A stretch of 43,681 nt of DNA from an uncultured Lachnospiraceae bacterium (GTDB lineage: Bacteria; Bacillota; Clostridia; Lachnospirales; Lachnospiraceae). Numbering within the stretch: the stretch's first letter is position 1; each line of letters begins with the position of its first letter. The stretch lies in assembly GCA_947623805.1 (NCBI GenBank), contig CANQHZ010000025.1:1-43681 (forward strand), in the 5' to 3' direction. Both the position numbers and the translations under genes were made by a program. Shown here one piece after another: positions 9,403 to 18,083 of this stretch. The notes under the pieces were generated by a model. It was not told where the DNA came from. It ran no database searches and was given only the letters and a program-made list of their open reading frames with translations.

Positions 9403-9632
9403 GAAACTGCCTGATATAATGCCGCGCCGCGCTGTGGCTGGGAATGTGAAATTTTCTAATGCAATGCATTTAGGTGTTTTAAGGCGGTCGCGGCCGTCGG
9501 GAGGCGACGTCCGTGTCGCCGCCCGACTAAAATCGGCGTCCGTGCCGATTTTGCCGCTTGGTTTCGAGCATTGCATAAGAAAATTGCACATTCCCGACCA
9601 AGGCGTGGCGCGGCATTATATCAGGCAGTTTC
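9403..9632. repeat. 230-bp palindromic element with two internal GTCCGT-loop hairpins
   Basis: The outer arms are perfect inverted repeats for 26 bp (9403-9428 with 9607-9632) and stay largely complementary for about 68 bp. Inside are two hairpins. Hairpin A (9496-9527) has a 12-bp stem with one A-G mismatch and loop GTCCGT (9509-9514). Hairpin B (9529-9552) has a perfect 9-bp stem and the same loop GTCCGT (9538-9543). No target-site duplication is obvious, no transposase is encoded, and open frames through it on either strand look like repeat artefacts. It could be a MITE-like non-autonomous element or a structured RNA; the sequence alone does not decide. It fills most of the MATE-to-9739 gap. 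Confidence 0.8.
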
Positions 9633-9681
9633 TGGTTGTTGGTGGGATTTTTGGTTTTTTAGTTGCCTGAATTTTATATTA

Positions 9682-9710
9682 TTGAGTAGAGCTTCGTAAA
9701 CATTTAGACT
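9682..9710 (+). promoter_or_regulatory. Putative promoter of the Ser/His-rich membrane protein gene
   Basis: TTGAGT (9682-9687), 17-bp spacer, TAGACT (9705-9710). It lies just outside the palindromic element, 29 nt before the start codon. Confidence 0.4.
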
Positions 9711-9738
9711 TGTTAAATAATGGAGGGAGAGGATAAAA

Positions 9739-10815
9739 ATGGGTAGAGCTGGTTCGGGAGGGCATCATTCGTCGCATCGCAGTGGGGGGCATCATGTGAG
9801 TAGGTCGTCGAGTAGTCATAGGTCTTCAAGCAGTCATAGGTCATCGAGCAGCAGTGTAAGGCGTAGTAGTAGTTATAGGAGGAGTTATAGTCATGGGCGG
9901 GTTTATAGTCGTGGTTATGGCGGTTCGTATAGTTATCAGAATGGTGGTTCTGGCGGTAGTATTGGCAGAATGGGCAGGATTGCGGGGAGTATTGGTTTTG
10001 CTATAGTATTTATTTTTTTGATAGAGGTAGTTTTTATTTTTGGACAGATATTTGAAGGCAGCGGGGGTGCGAGTACGGTAAAGCGGACTAAGATTAAGGA
10101 TTGTCCGCCGTATGTTGATGATTGTATTTTTGATGAGCTGGGCTGGTTTGACGATGAGCGGGAAACGGAGGCGGGCTTAAAGAATTTCTGGGAAAAGACA
10201 GGGGTGCAGCCTATTGTATATTTAAGGGGGTATGACGAGAATTTAAAAAATGATACCCAAAAGGAGGACTGGGCTGTTGATTATTTTGAAACGGAAGGTT
10301 TTAATGAAAATGCGTTTTTGTTTGTCTACTTTGCCGAGGAGGACGCGGACAATGATGTGGGGTATATGTGTTATGTGAGCGGGTATGAGGCAGATGCTGT
10401 GATGGATGATGAGGCTGTGAATATTTTCTGGGATAATATTGACAACTACTGGTACACGGATTTATCGACGGATGATATGTTTGAAAGGGTTTTTGACAAT
10501 ACAGCAAATAGAATAATGGGTGGTTCTGTGATGATTAGAAACAATGTAGCTTTTGTTTTGGGAATTGCCATTTTGCTTATTATAGTCAGCGTTATTATTT
10601 ATATGTGCCGTAAAAAGCCTGCTGCCGCTGCGGTTACAGACAGTGCCGCGGCAAGTCAGACGGCTTATAATGTTGGCGCTGGGGTTGATGGCGGCAGCAG
10701 TACAAATACGGGTAACACATATAATGCAGGCGGTATATACGGTACAGGCAGCGTAAGCGGCACAGATGGGAATGCGCCGCAGAATGATATATCAGGATTT
10801 ACGGATAAGTATTGA
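9739..10815 (+). CDS. Ser/His/Arg-rich membrane protein, function unknown
   Basis: A 358-residue protein I do not recognise. Residues 1-75 are a low-complexity Ser, His, Arg, Gly and Tyr tract with repeated SSSHRSS-like units. A first hydrophobic helix (about 85-105) is followed by a 150-residue acidic domain (about 115-265: WFDDERETEAGLKNFWEKTG, PIVYLRGYD, FVYFAEEDADNDVGYMCYVSG), then a second helix (about 270-290) and a Gly/Asn/Thr-rich tail. The middle domain is faintly like TPM-type domains of membrane-anchored proteins, but this is weak. GGAGGGAGAGG precedes the ATG by 8 nt. His-rich segments can bind metal, but nothing here proves it. Confidence 0.75.
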   Translation: MGRAGSGGHHSSHRSGGHHVSRSSSSHRSSSSHRSSSSSVRRSSSYRRSYSHGRVYSRGYGGSYSYQNGGSGGSIGRMGRIAGSIGFAIVFIFLIEVVFIFGQIFEGSGGASTVKRTKIKDCPPYVDDCIFDELGWFDDERETEAGLKNFWEKTGVQPIVYLRGYDENLKNDTQKEDWAVDYFETEGFNENAFLFVYFAEEDADNDVGYMCYVSGYEADAVMDDEAVNIFWDNIDNYWYTDLSTDDMFERVFDNTANRIMGGSVMIRNNVAFVLGIAILLIIVSVIIYMCRKKPAAAAVTDSAAASQTAYNVGAGVDGGSSTNTGNTYNAGGIYGTGSVSGTDGNAPQNDISGFTDKY

Positions 10816-10839
10816 CAAGGACACAGGAAGGATTATTGA

Positions 10840-11394
10840 TTATTCGATAATTTCAGCATTGTCGGTGTCGTAAATTAGCATTGCCTGTGTGTTTGTGAGT
10901 CTGATGTTTGCCTTTAAGGGGAAAGCAGCTTTGCCTTTTTGCTCGCCGTCAGGACAGTGTACATCAAGCTTTGTGTCAATCAAGCCCAGATTATTTGTAA
11001 GATTATTGGCGAATATAACGCTGCCTGCGCTGACGCCTATAACTATTTTGTCTGCTCTGATATATGCCATTAAAGTGTTATTAAAACCTGTTTCGTTTAT
11101 TCTTTGCAGCAGGTATTCCGTTCTGCCGCCGCATATATACACAACATCATACTGTATTATTTCATCATATGCCATTCCTGCGTGGAGGTCGCATACTGTG
11201 ATATTTTTTGCAGGTATGCCGCATTTCAACAGGTCGTTCATACATTTTGGAAGTACAGCGATTGCGTCTGCGTCAACAGCGGCGGTGGGGATAAATAAGG
11301 CTTTTACGCACATCATATCCTTGCGGATAAGCTTTACAAAAAAGTTTTTCAGGCTTTCAGTTTCCAAGCCTGCGGAAGTCAGCATAACTTTCAT
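10840..11394 (-). CDS. Peptidase S51 (dipeptidase E-like) family protein
   Basis: A 184-residue cytoplasmic protein with the S51 nucleophile elbow GVSAGSVIFANN (about residue 120), the same fold as PepE, which splits Asp-X dipeptides. VVYICGGRTEYLL before it is also typical. I chose the ATG ending at 11394, which has GGAG 6 nt upstream; an ATG 12 nt earlier has none. It is somewhat shorter than PepE (about 230 residues), and the C-terminal part is compact. It lies 67 nt downstream of the XRE regulator on the same strand, so the two are probably co-transcribed. Non-peptidase S51 relatives such as cyanophycinase exist, so the substrate is uncertain. Confidence 0.8.
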   Translation of the reverse strand: MKVMLTSAGLETESLKNFFVKLIRKDMMCVKALFIPTAAVDADAIAVLPKCMNDLLKCGIPAKNITVCDLHAGMAYDEIIQYDVVYICGGRTEYLLQRINETGFNNTLMAYIRADKIVIGVSAGSVIFANNLTNNLGLIDTKLDVHCPDGEQKGKAAFPLKANIRLTNTQAMLIYDTDNAEIIE

Positions 11395-11461
11395 AACACA
11401 CTCCATTCAAAGTTGATTAAAATTTTAATAACGGCATCTTACATTTCAGCAAGCGTATAAA

Positions 11462-12079
11462 TTATTCAGCCCAATTCATTTCGGCATCTGTAATGCCTTG
11501 TTTTCTACATTCATGGCAGACATAATCCTTTTCAGCCTGATTGCCGATATGGTATTTTAAAATTTTGTTCTTGAAGACAATATATTTTTCATTAGCGGCT
11601 TTAAAATCGACAAACCAATTTCCGCCTTTGTCTGCGTCGGCAATCATCACTTTTGAGATAAGGCTTGGGAAATCCCGCTTTGAGCTTGTAAAAAACAGGG
11701 CAGTCCAGTATTTTGGCTTTCCGCCCGCGTGCCACAGTTCGATTTTGTGTACTGTGATAAAGTCCAAAATACTGTCATCATCAATGCTTTCTTTGATGAG
11801 TATGCCCTCGTAGAGCTCGTTTTTCTTTTCGGCTACGGCGTTATTGCCGCAAAGGTGGGTTTCTTTTATGCTGTTTAGCGACAGCTCGTCTTTAACTAAA
11901 ATATCAATCGGACAATTAAATGTCTGTCCCAAAATCAACAGTTTATCAAGCTCAGGCAGCGCGATGTCGGCTTCCCATTTTGAGATAGACTGTCTGCTCA
12001 CGCCGCATATATCTGCAAGCTCCTCCTGCGTCATTTTTGCGGCTTTACGCAGTTCTATTAGTTTTTCTGAAAGCTTCAT
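11462..12079 (-). CDS. XRE-family transcriptional regulator
   Basis: A 205-residue DNA-binding protein. Residues 1-60 form a classic Cro/CI-type helix-turn-helix (LRKAAKMTQEELADICGVSR then QSISKWEADIALPELDKL). The C-terminal 110 residues, containing WHAGGKPKYWTALFF and a CHEC motif near the end, are a domain I cannot name; it may be a sensor. The start ending at 12079 has GGAG 7 nt upstream; a longer frame to 12157 has no ribosome site. It is transcribed divergently from the YbjQ gene and ahead of the S51 peptidase gene, its likely operon partner. Confidence 0.85.
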   Translation of the reverse strand: MKLSEKLIELRKAAKMTQEELADICGVSRQSISKWEADIALPELDKLLILGQTFNCPIDILVKDELSLNSIKETHLCGNNAVAEKKNELYEGILIKESIDDDSILDFITVHKIELWHAGGKPKYWTALFFTSSKRDFPSLISKVMIADADKGGNWFVDFKAANEKYIVFKNKILKYHIGNQAEKDYVCHECRKQGITDAEMNWAE

Positions 12080-12256
12080 AAAAATTCTCCTTTTTTGGCA
12101 TGTCTGTGGTTGAGGCTCATGTATAAATTTAATTTGTGCTGCTGCCGCCTGTTGCATTATGTGTATATTATAATAAAATTTTTAGCGTATTTCTATCAAT
12201 CTGCCGTTGCTTTTTGGCAACTTCCGGGCGCGTTTGATTTAAAAATGCAGAAAAGA

Positions 12257-12285
12257 TTGTATATTGCCATTTATTATGGTAAACT
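12257..12285 (+). promoter_or_regulatory. Putative promoter of the YbjQ-family gene
   Basis: TTGTAT (12257-12262), 17-bp spacer, TAAACT (12280-12285), within the 265-bp divergent region between the XRE gene and this one. Confidence 0.4.
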
Positions 12286-12344
12286 AAGTATAATCTGCGG
12301 TATTATTTATGGAAAAAATAAAAAATATAGGAGTGAAAGTTAAG

Positions 12345-12659
12345 ATGATAATAGTAAATACGGATTATATTTCAGGCAAAGAAACGGAAATGCTGGGATT
12401 GGTGAAGGGCAGCACGATTCAGAGCAAAAATATCGGGCGCGATATCACGCAGAGTTTTAAAACGCTTGTCGGTGGCGAGCTTAAAGCGTACACTGATATG
12501 ATGAATGACGCACGAGAAATTGCGACAAAGCGAATGATTGAGGAAGCGCAGAGGCTTGGGGCTGACGCGGTTTTGAATGTGCGGTATGCGTCGTCTGCCG
12601 TTATGGCTGGGGCAGCGGAAGTGATGGCTTATGGTACGGCTGTAAAGTTTACAAATTAA
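12345..12659 (+). CDS. YbjQ/UPF0145 (DUF74) family protein
   Basis: A 104-residue protein matching the small YbjQ family: MIIVNTDYISGKETEMLGLV at the start, then the GGELKAYTDMMNDAREIATK helix and EAQRLGADAVLNVRY. The family forms pentamers of a dodecin-like fold and is labelled a putative heavy-metal-binding domain, with no firm function. ATG 12345 follows TAGGAG at 11 nt; an ATG at 12309 is in frame but has no site. Monocistronic by position. Confidence 0.88.
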   Translation: MIIVNTDYISGKETEMLGLVKGSTIQSKNIGRDITQSFKTLVGGELKAYTDMMNDAREIATKRMIEEAQRLGADAVLNVRYASSAVMAGAAEVMAYGTAVKFTN

Positions 12660-12769
12660 AATATGGGAAGATAGTGCGGGAAATACTTCTAAGATACCAA
12701 GAAACGCCGTTTTAGAAGCATTAAGTTTTACAATAATTTGAGCCGCTGAAGTAATATGGAGGAATTAAA

Positions 12770-13240
12770 ATGGGAAAAATTTTTAAGTTTAATCAGGATG
12801 TTGATACGGACCAAATAATTGCGTCGCAGTATCTTTTGTTTCCGACGATTGATGAGATGAAGGCGCATGCTTTTGAGTCGCTTGACGCTGATTTTGCAAG
12901 CACTGTAAAAGAGGGCGACTATGTTGTCGCTTCGGAGAATTTTGGCTGCGGTTCGTCGCGCGAGCAGGCGCCGAGCGTGTTAAAGGCGCTTGGAGTGAAA
13001 GCTGTAGTCGCTAAATCATTTGCGAGGATTTTTTACAGGAATGCAATCAATATAGGGCTTCCAGTAATTGTGTGCAAGGATTTGTATGACAATGTGAGCG
13101 CGGGCGACGATATGGAGCTTTCAATGGAAGAAGGCATTGTGCGCGTAAACGGCAAAGAATACGAATGTACCAAGCTTCCTGCGTATATGAAAGGAATACT
13201 TGATCAGGGCGGTCTGATTGCGTCTTTAAATAAGGATTAA
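12770..13240 (+). CDS. leuD: Isopropylmalate dehydratase-type small subunit, copy 1
   Basis: A 156-residue small subunit of a two-part aconitase-superfamily hydro-lyase. Family motifs are DVDTDQIIASQYL, ENFGCGSSREQAP (about 58-70) and VVAKSFARIFYRNAINIGLP. The residues after the first motif are YLLF. In studied archaeal enzymes this loop separates isopropylmalate isomerase (hydrophobic) from homoaconitase (with Arg), so a substrate with a hydrophobic side chain is likely but not proven. TGGAGG precedes the ATG by 9 nt. It lies upstream of a large subunit with a 128-nt gap. No leuA or leuB is nearby, so leucine synthesis is one option among several. Confidence 0.85.
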   Translation: MGKIFKFNQDVDTDQIIASQYLLFPTIDEMKAHAFESLDADFASTVKEGDYVVASENFGCGSSREQAPSVLKALGVKAVVAKSFARIFYRNAINIGLPVIVCKDLYDNVSAGDDMELSMEEGIVRVNGKEYECTKLPAYMKGILDQGGLIASLNKD

Positions 13241-13368
13241 TTATAAGGGATTGGTTATAAAATAGTCTTAAATAACGAGAAATGTTTGGCTACAGTATAT
13301 AAGGAATACAGGAGCGACTAGATTTAAGGCTTACTTAGAAACATAAAATTTATATGGAGGAAATTACA

Positions 13369-14616
13369 ATGGGAATGACAATCGCGGAAAAAATCATTGC
13401 CGCCGCCGCAGGCGTGGAGACTGTCAAGGCGGGAGACATACATACAGTGGAGCTTGACCGCCTGATGAGCAACGACGGTACCACGCATTTGACGATAGAT
13501 ATGTACAATAAGCTCAAAAACCCGCATATAGCTGATGTGAATAAGCTTGTGTGGATAGTAGACCACAATGTACCCTGCGACAGCGTAAAAACGGCGGCAT
13601 CGCACAAAAAAATGCGGGATTTTGCAAAGGAGCACGGCATTAAATTTTATGAGGGCGCGGGCGTGTGCCATCAGGTGATGATGGAGAATCATGTCACGTC
13701 AGGCGAGCTTATTTTTGGGGCAGACAGCCATACCTGCGCATATGGGGCAGTCGGAGCATTTGGCACTGGCGTGGGCTGTACGGATTATCTCTATGCGATG
13801 GTGACAGGAAAATCTTGGCTTTTAGTGCCAGAAACGCTTAAATTCAATTTGAAGGGCAAATTAAATGACGGCGTATATGCGAGGGATTTGATACTTTCCA
13901 TCATAGGCATGATTGGCGCAAACGGTGCGAACTATATGGCTATGGAGTTTGGCGGGGAAGGGCTTAAAACCTTGAATATGAGCGACCGGATTGCCATATG
14001 CAATCTCTGCGTTGAAGCAGGGGCAAAGACGGCGCTTATGGAGGTTGACGACATTACGCTTGAATACTTGAAAGAGCATGGCCGCAAGCCTAAGTACAGC
14101 TTTAAGAGTGATGATGACGCAGTTTTTGCCAAGGTGTATGACATTGACCTTTCGACGATAAAGCCGATTGTCGCAAAGCCGCATTTCGTGGACAGCGTTG
14201 TTGACGCCAAGGAGTGCGTGGGAACGCATATTGACGAAGCGTTTCTCGGCTCCTGCAACAACGGGCGCATAGAGGATTTGAGAGTCGGGGCAGAGCTGAT
14301 AAAGGGTAAAAAGGTGCATCCGCTTGTGCGCTTCCTCGTAGTTCCAGCGAGCGCGGCTGTATATAAGCAGGCGCTTGAGGAAGGAATAATAGAGACATTT
14401 ATGGAGGCAGGGGCAATCGTGATGAATCCGAACTGCAGCGTATGCTGGGGGAGCTGTCAGGGCGTAATAGGCGAGAATGAAGTGCTTATCAGCACGGGCA
14501 CGCGCAATTTTAAAGGCCGCGCGGGACATAAGGATTCGTTCGTGTATCTGGCGTCAGCGGCAACCGTAACGGCTTCCGCTATAAAGGGTGAGATTGCTAC
14601 GGCGGATTTGTTGTAA
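13369..14616 (+). CDS. leuC: Isopropylmalate dehydratase-type large subunit, copy 1
   Basis: A 415-residue [4Fe-4S] hydro-lyase large subunit. Cluster ligands are Cys296 in LGSCNNGRIEDL and the CxxC pair Cys356/Cys359 in NPNCSVCWGSCQ. Both motifs deviate from common LeuC forms (SCTNGR, and PxCGPCLG), so copy 1 may prefer another 2-hydroxy-diacid. GGAGG lies 8 nt before ATG 13369; the frame extends to 13354 without a better start. The known reaction class is dehydration and rehydration such as 2- to 3-isopropylmalate; citraconate/methylmalate or dimethylmalate chemistry are alternatives. A terminator follows directly. Confidence 0.85.
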   Translation: MGMTIAEKIIAAAAGVETVKAGDIHTVELDRLMSNDGTTHLTIDMYNKLKNPHIADVNKLVWIVDHNVPCDSVKTAASHKKMRDFAKEHGIKFYEGAGVCHQVMMENHVTSGELIFGADSHTCAYGAVGAFGTGVGCTDYLYAMVTGKSWLLVPETLKFNLKGKLNDGVYARDLILSIIGMIGANGANYMAMEFGGEGLKTLNMSDRIAICNLCVEAGAKTALMEVDDITLEYLKEHGRKPKYSFKSDDDAVFAKVYDIDLSTIKPIVAKPHFVDSVVDAKECVGTHIDEAFLGSCNNGRIEDLRVGAELIKGKKVHPLVRFLVVPASAAVYKQALEEGIIETFMEAGAIVMNPNCSVCWGSCQGVIGENEVLISTGTRNFKGRAGHKDSFVYLASAATVTASAIKGEIATADLL

Positions 14617-14640
14617 AGGATATGCTTTAAATATGCAGAT

Positions 14641-14676
14641 AAAAAGCCAGGCATATGTAGGTATTGCTTGGCTTTT
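14641..14676 (+). terminator. Rho-independent terminator after leuC copy 1
   Basis: AAAAAGCCA-GC pairs with GC-TGGCTTTTT around a loop, giving a stem flanked by an A-run and a T-run, typical of a terminator. Confidence 0.8.
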
Positions 14677-14757
14677 TCGGATTTTTCTTGTATTGCAGAA
14701 TTTTTCCAAAATTGCGCAATAATAAGAATTAGCTTTTTTACACAGAGGAGATTGCGT

Positions 14758-15984
14758 ATGTCGGATTTAAAACCTGCTACAAACAGCGAAAGATATTATT
14801 TTAAGCTGTATTGGAATGAAGAACAGTTTTCGGACAGCGGCAAATATGTCTTTTGCGATGAGCTGGAGGGATATACCTTTGTGCCGTATGCGGGAAAGCT
14901 TAAATACCAGCAGGAGTATTGTGAAAACAAAGAGACGTTTGAAGATGCGCGTATTTACATAATCGACAGCATAGCGGACAGGCTGGCGAAGGTTCCTTGT
15001 AATATATCGGAAATCAGGCAAAAAATATATCTGACAGAGGGTAATTTTAATAAATACTGGCGTCAGATTAGCAGAGAAATATATAAGAGCGCCTACAAGG
15101 GAAATATAAGCGATAAAGCCGCGCAAGCCGCGATAAATGGAATGGTTGACCTGTCTCTTATGGAAAATCCTTCAAGGACAGCCAGAATAGGAAATTCTTA
15201 TACAATCGAATACAAGGGACGGGAAATTGATTTGGAAAAACAGCGCATGATAAGCAAAAAAGCAAGTGCGCTTGATGACAATAAAATCCGTTTTGTATAT
15301 TCAAAAAGTGACAATTTGGTGCATGACAAAACCTGCTGGCAGGCAGCAAAGATTAAATATTGGGATTTTGGGGCGTCAGAAAAATTACCACAGGATAGAG
15401 AAATCTGCCAATATTGCAGAAGAAAAATTTATGTGCGAAACGCAATACAAAACGATACAAAAAGATTTGGCTGGTACATGCGTTTTTTTGAAAATGGAAG
15501 GGTAAGCAATAAGGCTCTTGAAAGCTTTCTGGGCAGCGGAGAGGCAAAGCTGCATATGGTTTCAGTTGATGAGCTCCAAGTCAGATACAAGGAGGACACA
15601 TGGCTTATAAGGGCTGACGGGAAAGGAAAATATACGCTTCGCCATAATAATTATGTGATGATAAATGACCATGAAAGATACATAACCTCGGAATTTCATA
15701 AGCAGAAGCACTATCCGCCATACTTGCCTGGAATCCTTTCATATATAGAAGGGTATGACTGGCATAAGCATTTGGAAACTAAAAATATCGAGCCGAAATC
15801 CACAGCATCATTGTATGAAAATAGGCAGGCAGTGTCGGAAACGTCTGCAAAAATAGAGCCATCGGAAGCAGAAAATGCAAAAACAGATGCATTAAAGAAC
15901 ACATTGCCGAAAGCAATGTCAGCAAGGGGCATATGGGATAAATTTAAGACTTGGGTTAAACAATTGTTTAGGGGCGGCAAATGA
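14758..15984 (+). CDS. Uncharacterised protein with a zinc-ribbon-like Cys/His segment
   Basis: A 408-residue soluble protein I do not recognise. ATG 14758 has GAGGAG 6 nt upstream; the frame continues upstream into the terminator without a better start. The N-terminal 190 residues look mostly helical. Residues about 190-230 hold HDKTCW, then about 25 residues on, CQYCRRKIY, which could form a His/Cys metal site. After a basic, aromatic-rich domain the last 80 residues are Ser/Ala/Lys-rich and end with an amphipathic helix (GIWDKFKTWVKQLF). No signal peptide or membrane span. It is 57 nt upstream of another unrecognised gene, so the two may work together. Confidence 0.75.
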   Translation: MSDLKPATNSERYYFKLYWNEEQFSDSGKYVFCDELEGYTFVPYAGKLKYQQEYCENKETFEDARIYIIDSIADRLAKVPCNISEIRQKIYLTEGNFNKYWRQISREIYKSAYKGNISDKAAQAAINGMVDLSLMENPSRTARIGNSYTIEYKGREIDLEKQRMISKKASALDDNKIRFVYSKSDNLVHDKTCWQAAKIKYWDFGASEKLPQDREICQYCRRKIYVRNAIQNDTKRFGWYMRFFENGRVSNKALESFLGSGEAKLHMVSVDELQVRYKEDTWLIRADGKGKYTLRHNNYVMINDHERYITSEFHKQKHYPPYLPGILSYIEGYDWHKHLETKNIEPKSTASLYENRQAVSETSAKIEPSEAENAKTDALKNTLPKAMSARGIWDKFKTWVKQLFRGGK

Positions 15985-16041
15985 ATAAAATTATGGAAAC
16001 TTTGGGTTAAGCAATGAATTTTTTGCGAAAGGAAACATATT

Positions 16042-17805
16042 ATGAACCTGACAAATTTTTTAAGACAGACGGATTCAATTACGGCGCAATATTCAGCAGA
16101 GCAGCTAAGCTCTTTTGTACATGATATAGGTCGGATTATGCCAGAGCGTTACAGGGAGGATTTTTTGGGGCGCTTAAAGGCTGCAGGAGATGTCGGGGAA
16201 AAAGTGGCGGTTAATGCAGCAGTTGATGATTTTAATGAAACGTATAGCCTTATTAGGGAAAATTTAAAGCTGATAGATTCACAGGAAATAACGATAGAAA
16301 GCATACTGAATGAGGAATATGACGACTGGTATGACAGCGGAGAGGACGAGTTTTATTATACGGACAGCAGCGGCGTTTCAGATATGCTCGAGCAGGCGTG
16401 CGATTTTGTCCATACCTGCATGGACACGGAAAAATATAAAGAAGGTTTTGAAATCGGAAAACAGTTGTTTTCGATGGAAATTTTGTGTGAAAGCGAGTAT
16501 GGCGATGAAGAAGTTTCTATTGAAGACATGGTGAGGCATGAGCTTGTGGAGCGTGATTTAAGAAGAATTGCCCTTGATACGGCATACTGCGCATACAATG
16601 CGGCAGCGCCGAAGAAGCGCCCTGAGTTGTTGTTTGACATTATTATAAACGTTAAAACGACTGAGATTACACTGGAAGCAGTTATGCAGCATGGAGATAA
16701 TGAACTGCCTGATTTTCAGGATTTTTTACCGCTTTGGATTACATATCTTGGCACAAAGATGAATTATGCCGCTGAACGTCTTATTTTGGAGGCTGTCGGT
16801 CTGCTGAATGATGTTTCTGCCGCATCTGCTTATGCGGAAAAATATGCGGACATTCATCCAGGCTTGTATATGAGCCTTTTGGAAAACGGGAAGTTTGATG
16901 ATGTGCATGACATGATTGCGTTGGGAATGGAAGCCGTAAAGAAAATCCCTCAAAAATATATTATACGCAGCAGAGTGGCTTTAAAGACAGCGGAGTGTAT
17001 GGAGAAAGCGGGCATGGAGCCGTTTATGGTGAGAAACTGCTATTTTGCCGCCTATGAGTCCGACACGTCCGCGGTCAACTATCTCCGTGCGCTGCTGCAT
17101 GAATATGACAAGGAAAAAAGGGAAGCGCTGCGCAGAGTACATAAAACATTTGGCAGCGGCAAAAGCAATATTTCTTATAATAGCATGTACAGCGACCGCC
17201 AACATTCAGAGAGAGAGGAAAACAGCCCAGACAAAAATATGATTTTGATGCTCGAATTTTTAGACGGGCAGTTTGATGAGGTGTTGTCGAAAGGCTTGAA
17301 CTGCACTAAGGCGCTGGGCTGGACAGGGACATTTATGAAACAGGGAATTGCGCTGTTTTTGCTGTATCTCAATGATGACTGGCAGAGTGGCAAGGGAGCG
17401 GTTAAAATGGCGGAAATCGTCAAAGAGGCGATGAATTTTTCTGCGGAAGAATATTGGAGAGGTATGATTGAGCATAAGGATATAAGTGAAAACGACTTAT
17501 TTCATGAACTGTTTCTGGAATGGAAGGCCGTTATGCCGATGGAGCCTGATTTGGAAAAACGTGCGGTAAAGAAAATAGCTGCCCTGATTGAAAAACGGAC
17601 AGACGGAATTATGGAGGCAAACCGCAGAAATTATTACGGAGAGTGCGCGGCATATATTGCGGCTCTCGGCGAAGCGCAGGAGTCGCTTGGAGATATAGGA
17701 GCAAAGCAGAGGCTTATGACATCGTACAAGGATAAGTATTTCCGAAGGAATGCATTTCGGGCGGAGCTGAGAAATTATGGCTGGATAGATTTTAAGCGGA
17801 AATAA
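16042..17805 (+). CDS. Uncharacterised large helical protein
   Basis: A 587-residue soluble acidic protein I do not recognise. It is predicted almost wholly helical, with recurring helix pairs (for example YAAERLILEAVGLLNDVSAA, ENGKFDDVHDMIALGMEAVKK and GDIGAKQRLMTSYKDKY) that suggest a TPR or HEAT-like superhelix for binding a partner. Residues about 95-112 are a dense Asp/Glu/Tyr run. A Ser-rich linker lies at about 375-395. No catalytic motif, signal peptide or membrane segment is visible. AAAGGAA precedes the ATG. The only same-strand partner is the gene ending at 15984; downstream a 278-bp gap with a promoter starts a new unit. Confidence 0.75.
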   Translation: MNLTNFLRQTDSITAQYSAEQLSSFVHDIGRIMPERYREDFLGRLKAAGDVGEKVAVNAAVDDFNETYSLIRENLKLIDSQEITIESILNEEYDDWYDSGEDEFYYTDSSGVSDMLEQACDFVHTCMDTEKYKEGFEIGKQLFSMEILCESEYGDEEVSIEDMVRHELVERDLRRIALDTAYCAYNAAAPKKRPELLFDIIINVKTTEITLEAVMQHGDNELPDFQDFLPLWITYLGTKMNYAAERLILEAVGLLNDVSAASAYAEKYADIHPGLYMSLLENGKFDDVHDMIALGMEAVKKIPQKYIIRSRVALKTAECMEKAGMEPFMVRNCYFAAYESDTSAVNYLRALLHEYDKEKREALRRVHKTFGSGKSNISYNSMYSDRQHSEREENSPDKNMILMLEFLDGQFDEVLSKGLNCTKALGWTGTFMKQGIALFLLYLNDDWQSGKGAVKMAEIVKEAMNFSAEEYWRGMIEHKDISENDLFHELFLEWKAVMPMEPDLEKRAVKKIAALIEKRTDGIMEANRRNYYGECAAYIAALGEAQESLGDIGAKQRLMTSYKDKYFRRNAFRAELRNYGWIDFKRK

Positions 17806-17948
17806 TTCTGACATGTTTATCGTAGGATAGGTGAAAAGTGAGACAAAGCATTTGGACAATATTATAAACGGATTAGTAATGATGTTTGCAATACCGCGCC
17901 CTTTTGAAAGCTAATTGTAAATCAATATTTTAACTGGTGGTTGCTGAC

Positions 17949-17977
17949 TTGACATATTCGATATTTTGAATTAAAAT
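17949..17977 (+). promoter_or_regulatory. Promoter of the leucine-rich-repeat lipoprotein gene
   Basis: TTGACA (17949-17954), 17-bp spacer, TAAAAT (17972-17977). It is the only clear signal in the 278-bp gap 17806-18083 and leaves an AT-rich leader of about 100 nt with no structure I could identify. Confidence 0.6.
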
Positions 17978-18083
17978 GTACAATGATTTTATAAAGAGTA
18001 TGCTGAAAATTTGAAAAAGCATATTTTATGAAATTCATATTGTCAAATTAATATTTATCAAAAGCAAAAGGAGTGTAAGAGTT

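Noticed and set aside
8882-9469. Minus-strand frame of 195 codons antisense to the MATE gene
   Set aside because: Extreme His/Arg/Pro/Ser/Asn composition, no ribosome site, fully antisense to a clear transporter gene.
9395-9670. Plus-strand frame of 91 codons across the palindromic element (and a minus-strand counterpart at 9325-9591)
   Set aside because: It lies within the inverted repeat, has no ribosome site, and its residues simply reflect the palindrome and hairpins.
12095-12343. Plus-strand frame of 82 codons in the divergent XRE-YbjQ region
   Set aside because: No ribosome site, odd composition, and it covers the predicted promoter.
12660-12769. Hairpin (CTTCTAA with TTAGAAG) between the YbjQ gene and leuD copy 1 considered as terminator or riboswitch
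   Set aside because: Only 7 bp with a 17-19 nt loop and no T-run; no known riboswitch motif.
13861-14529. Minus-strand frame of 222 codons antisense to leuC copy 1
   Set aside because: A long antisense frame inside a strong [4Fe-4S] enzyme gene; no domain or ribosome site.
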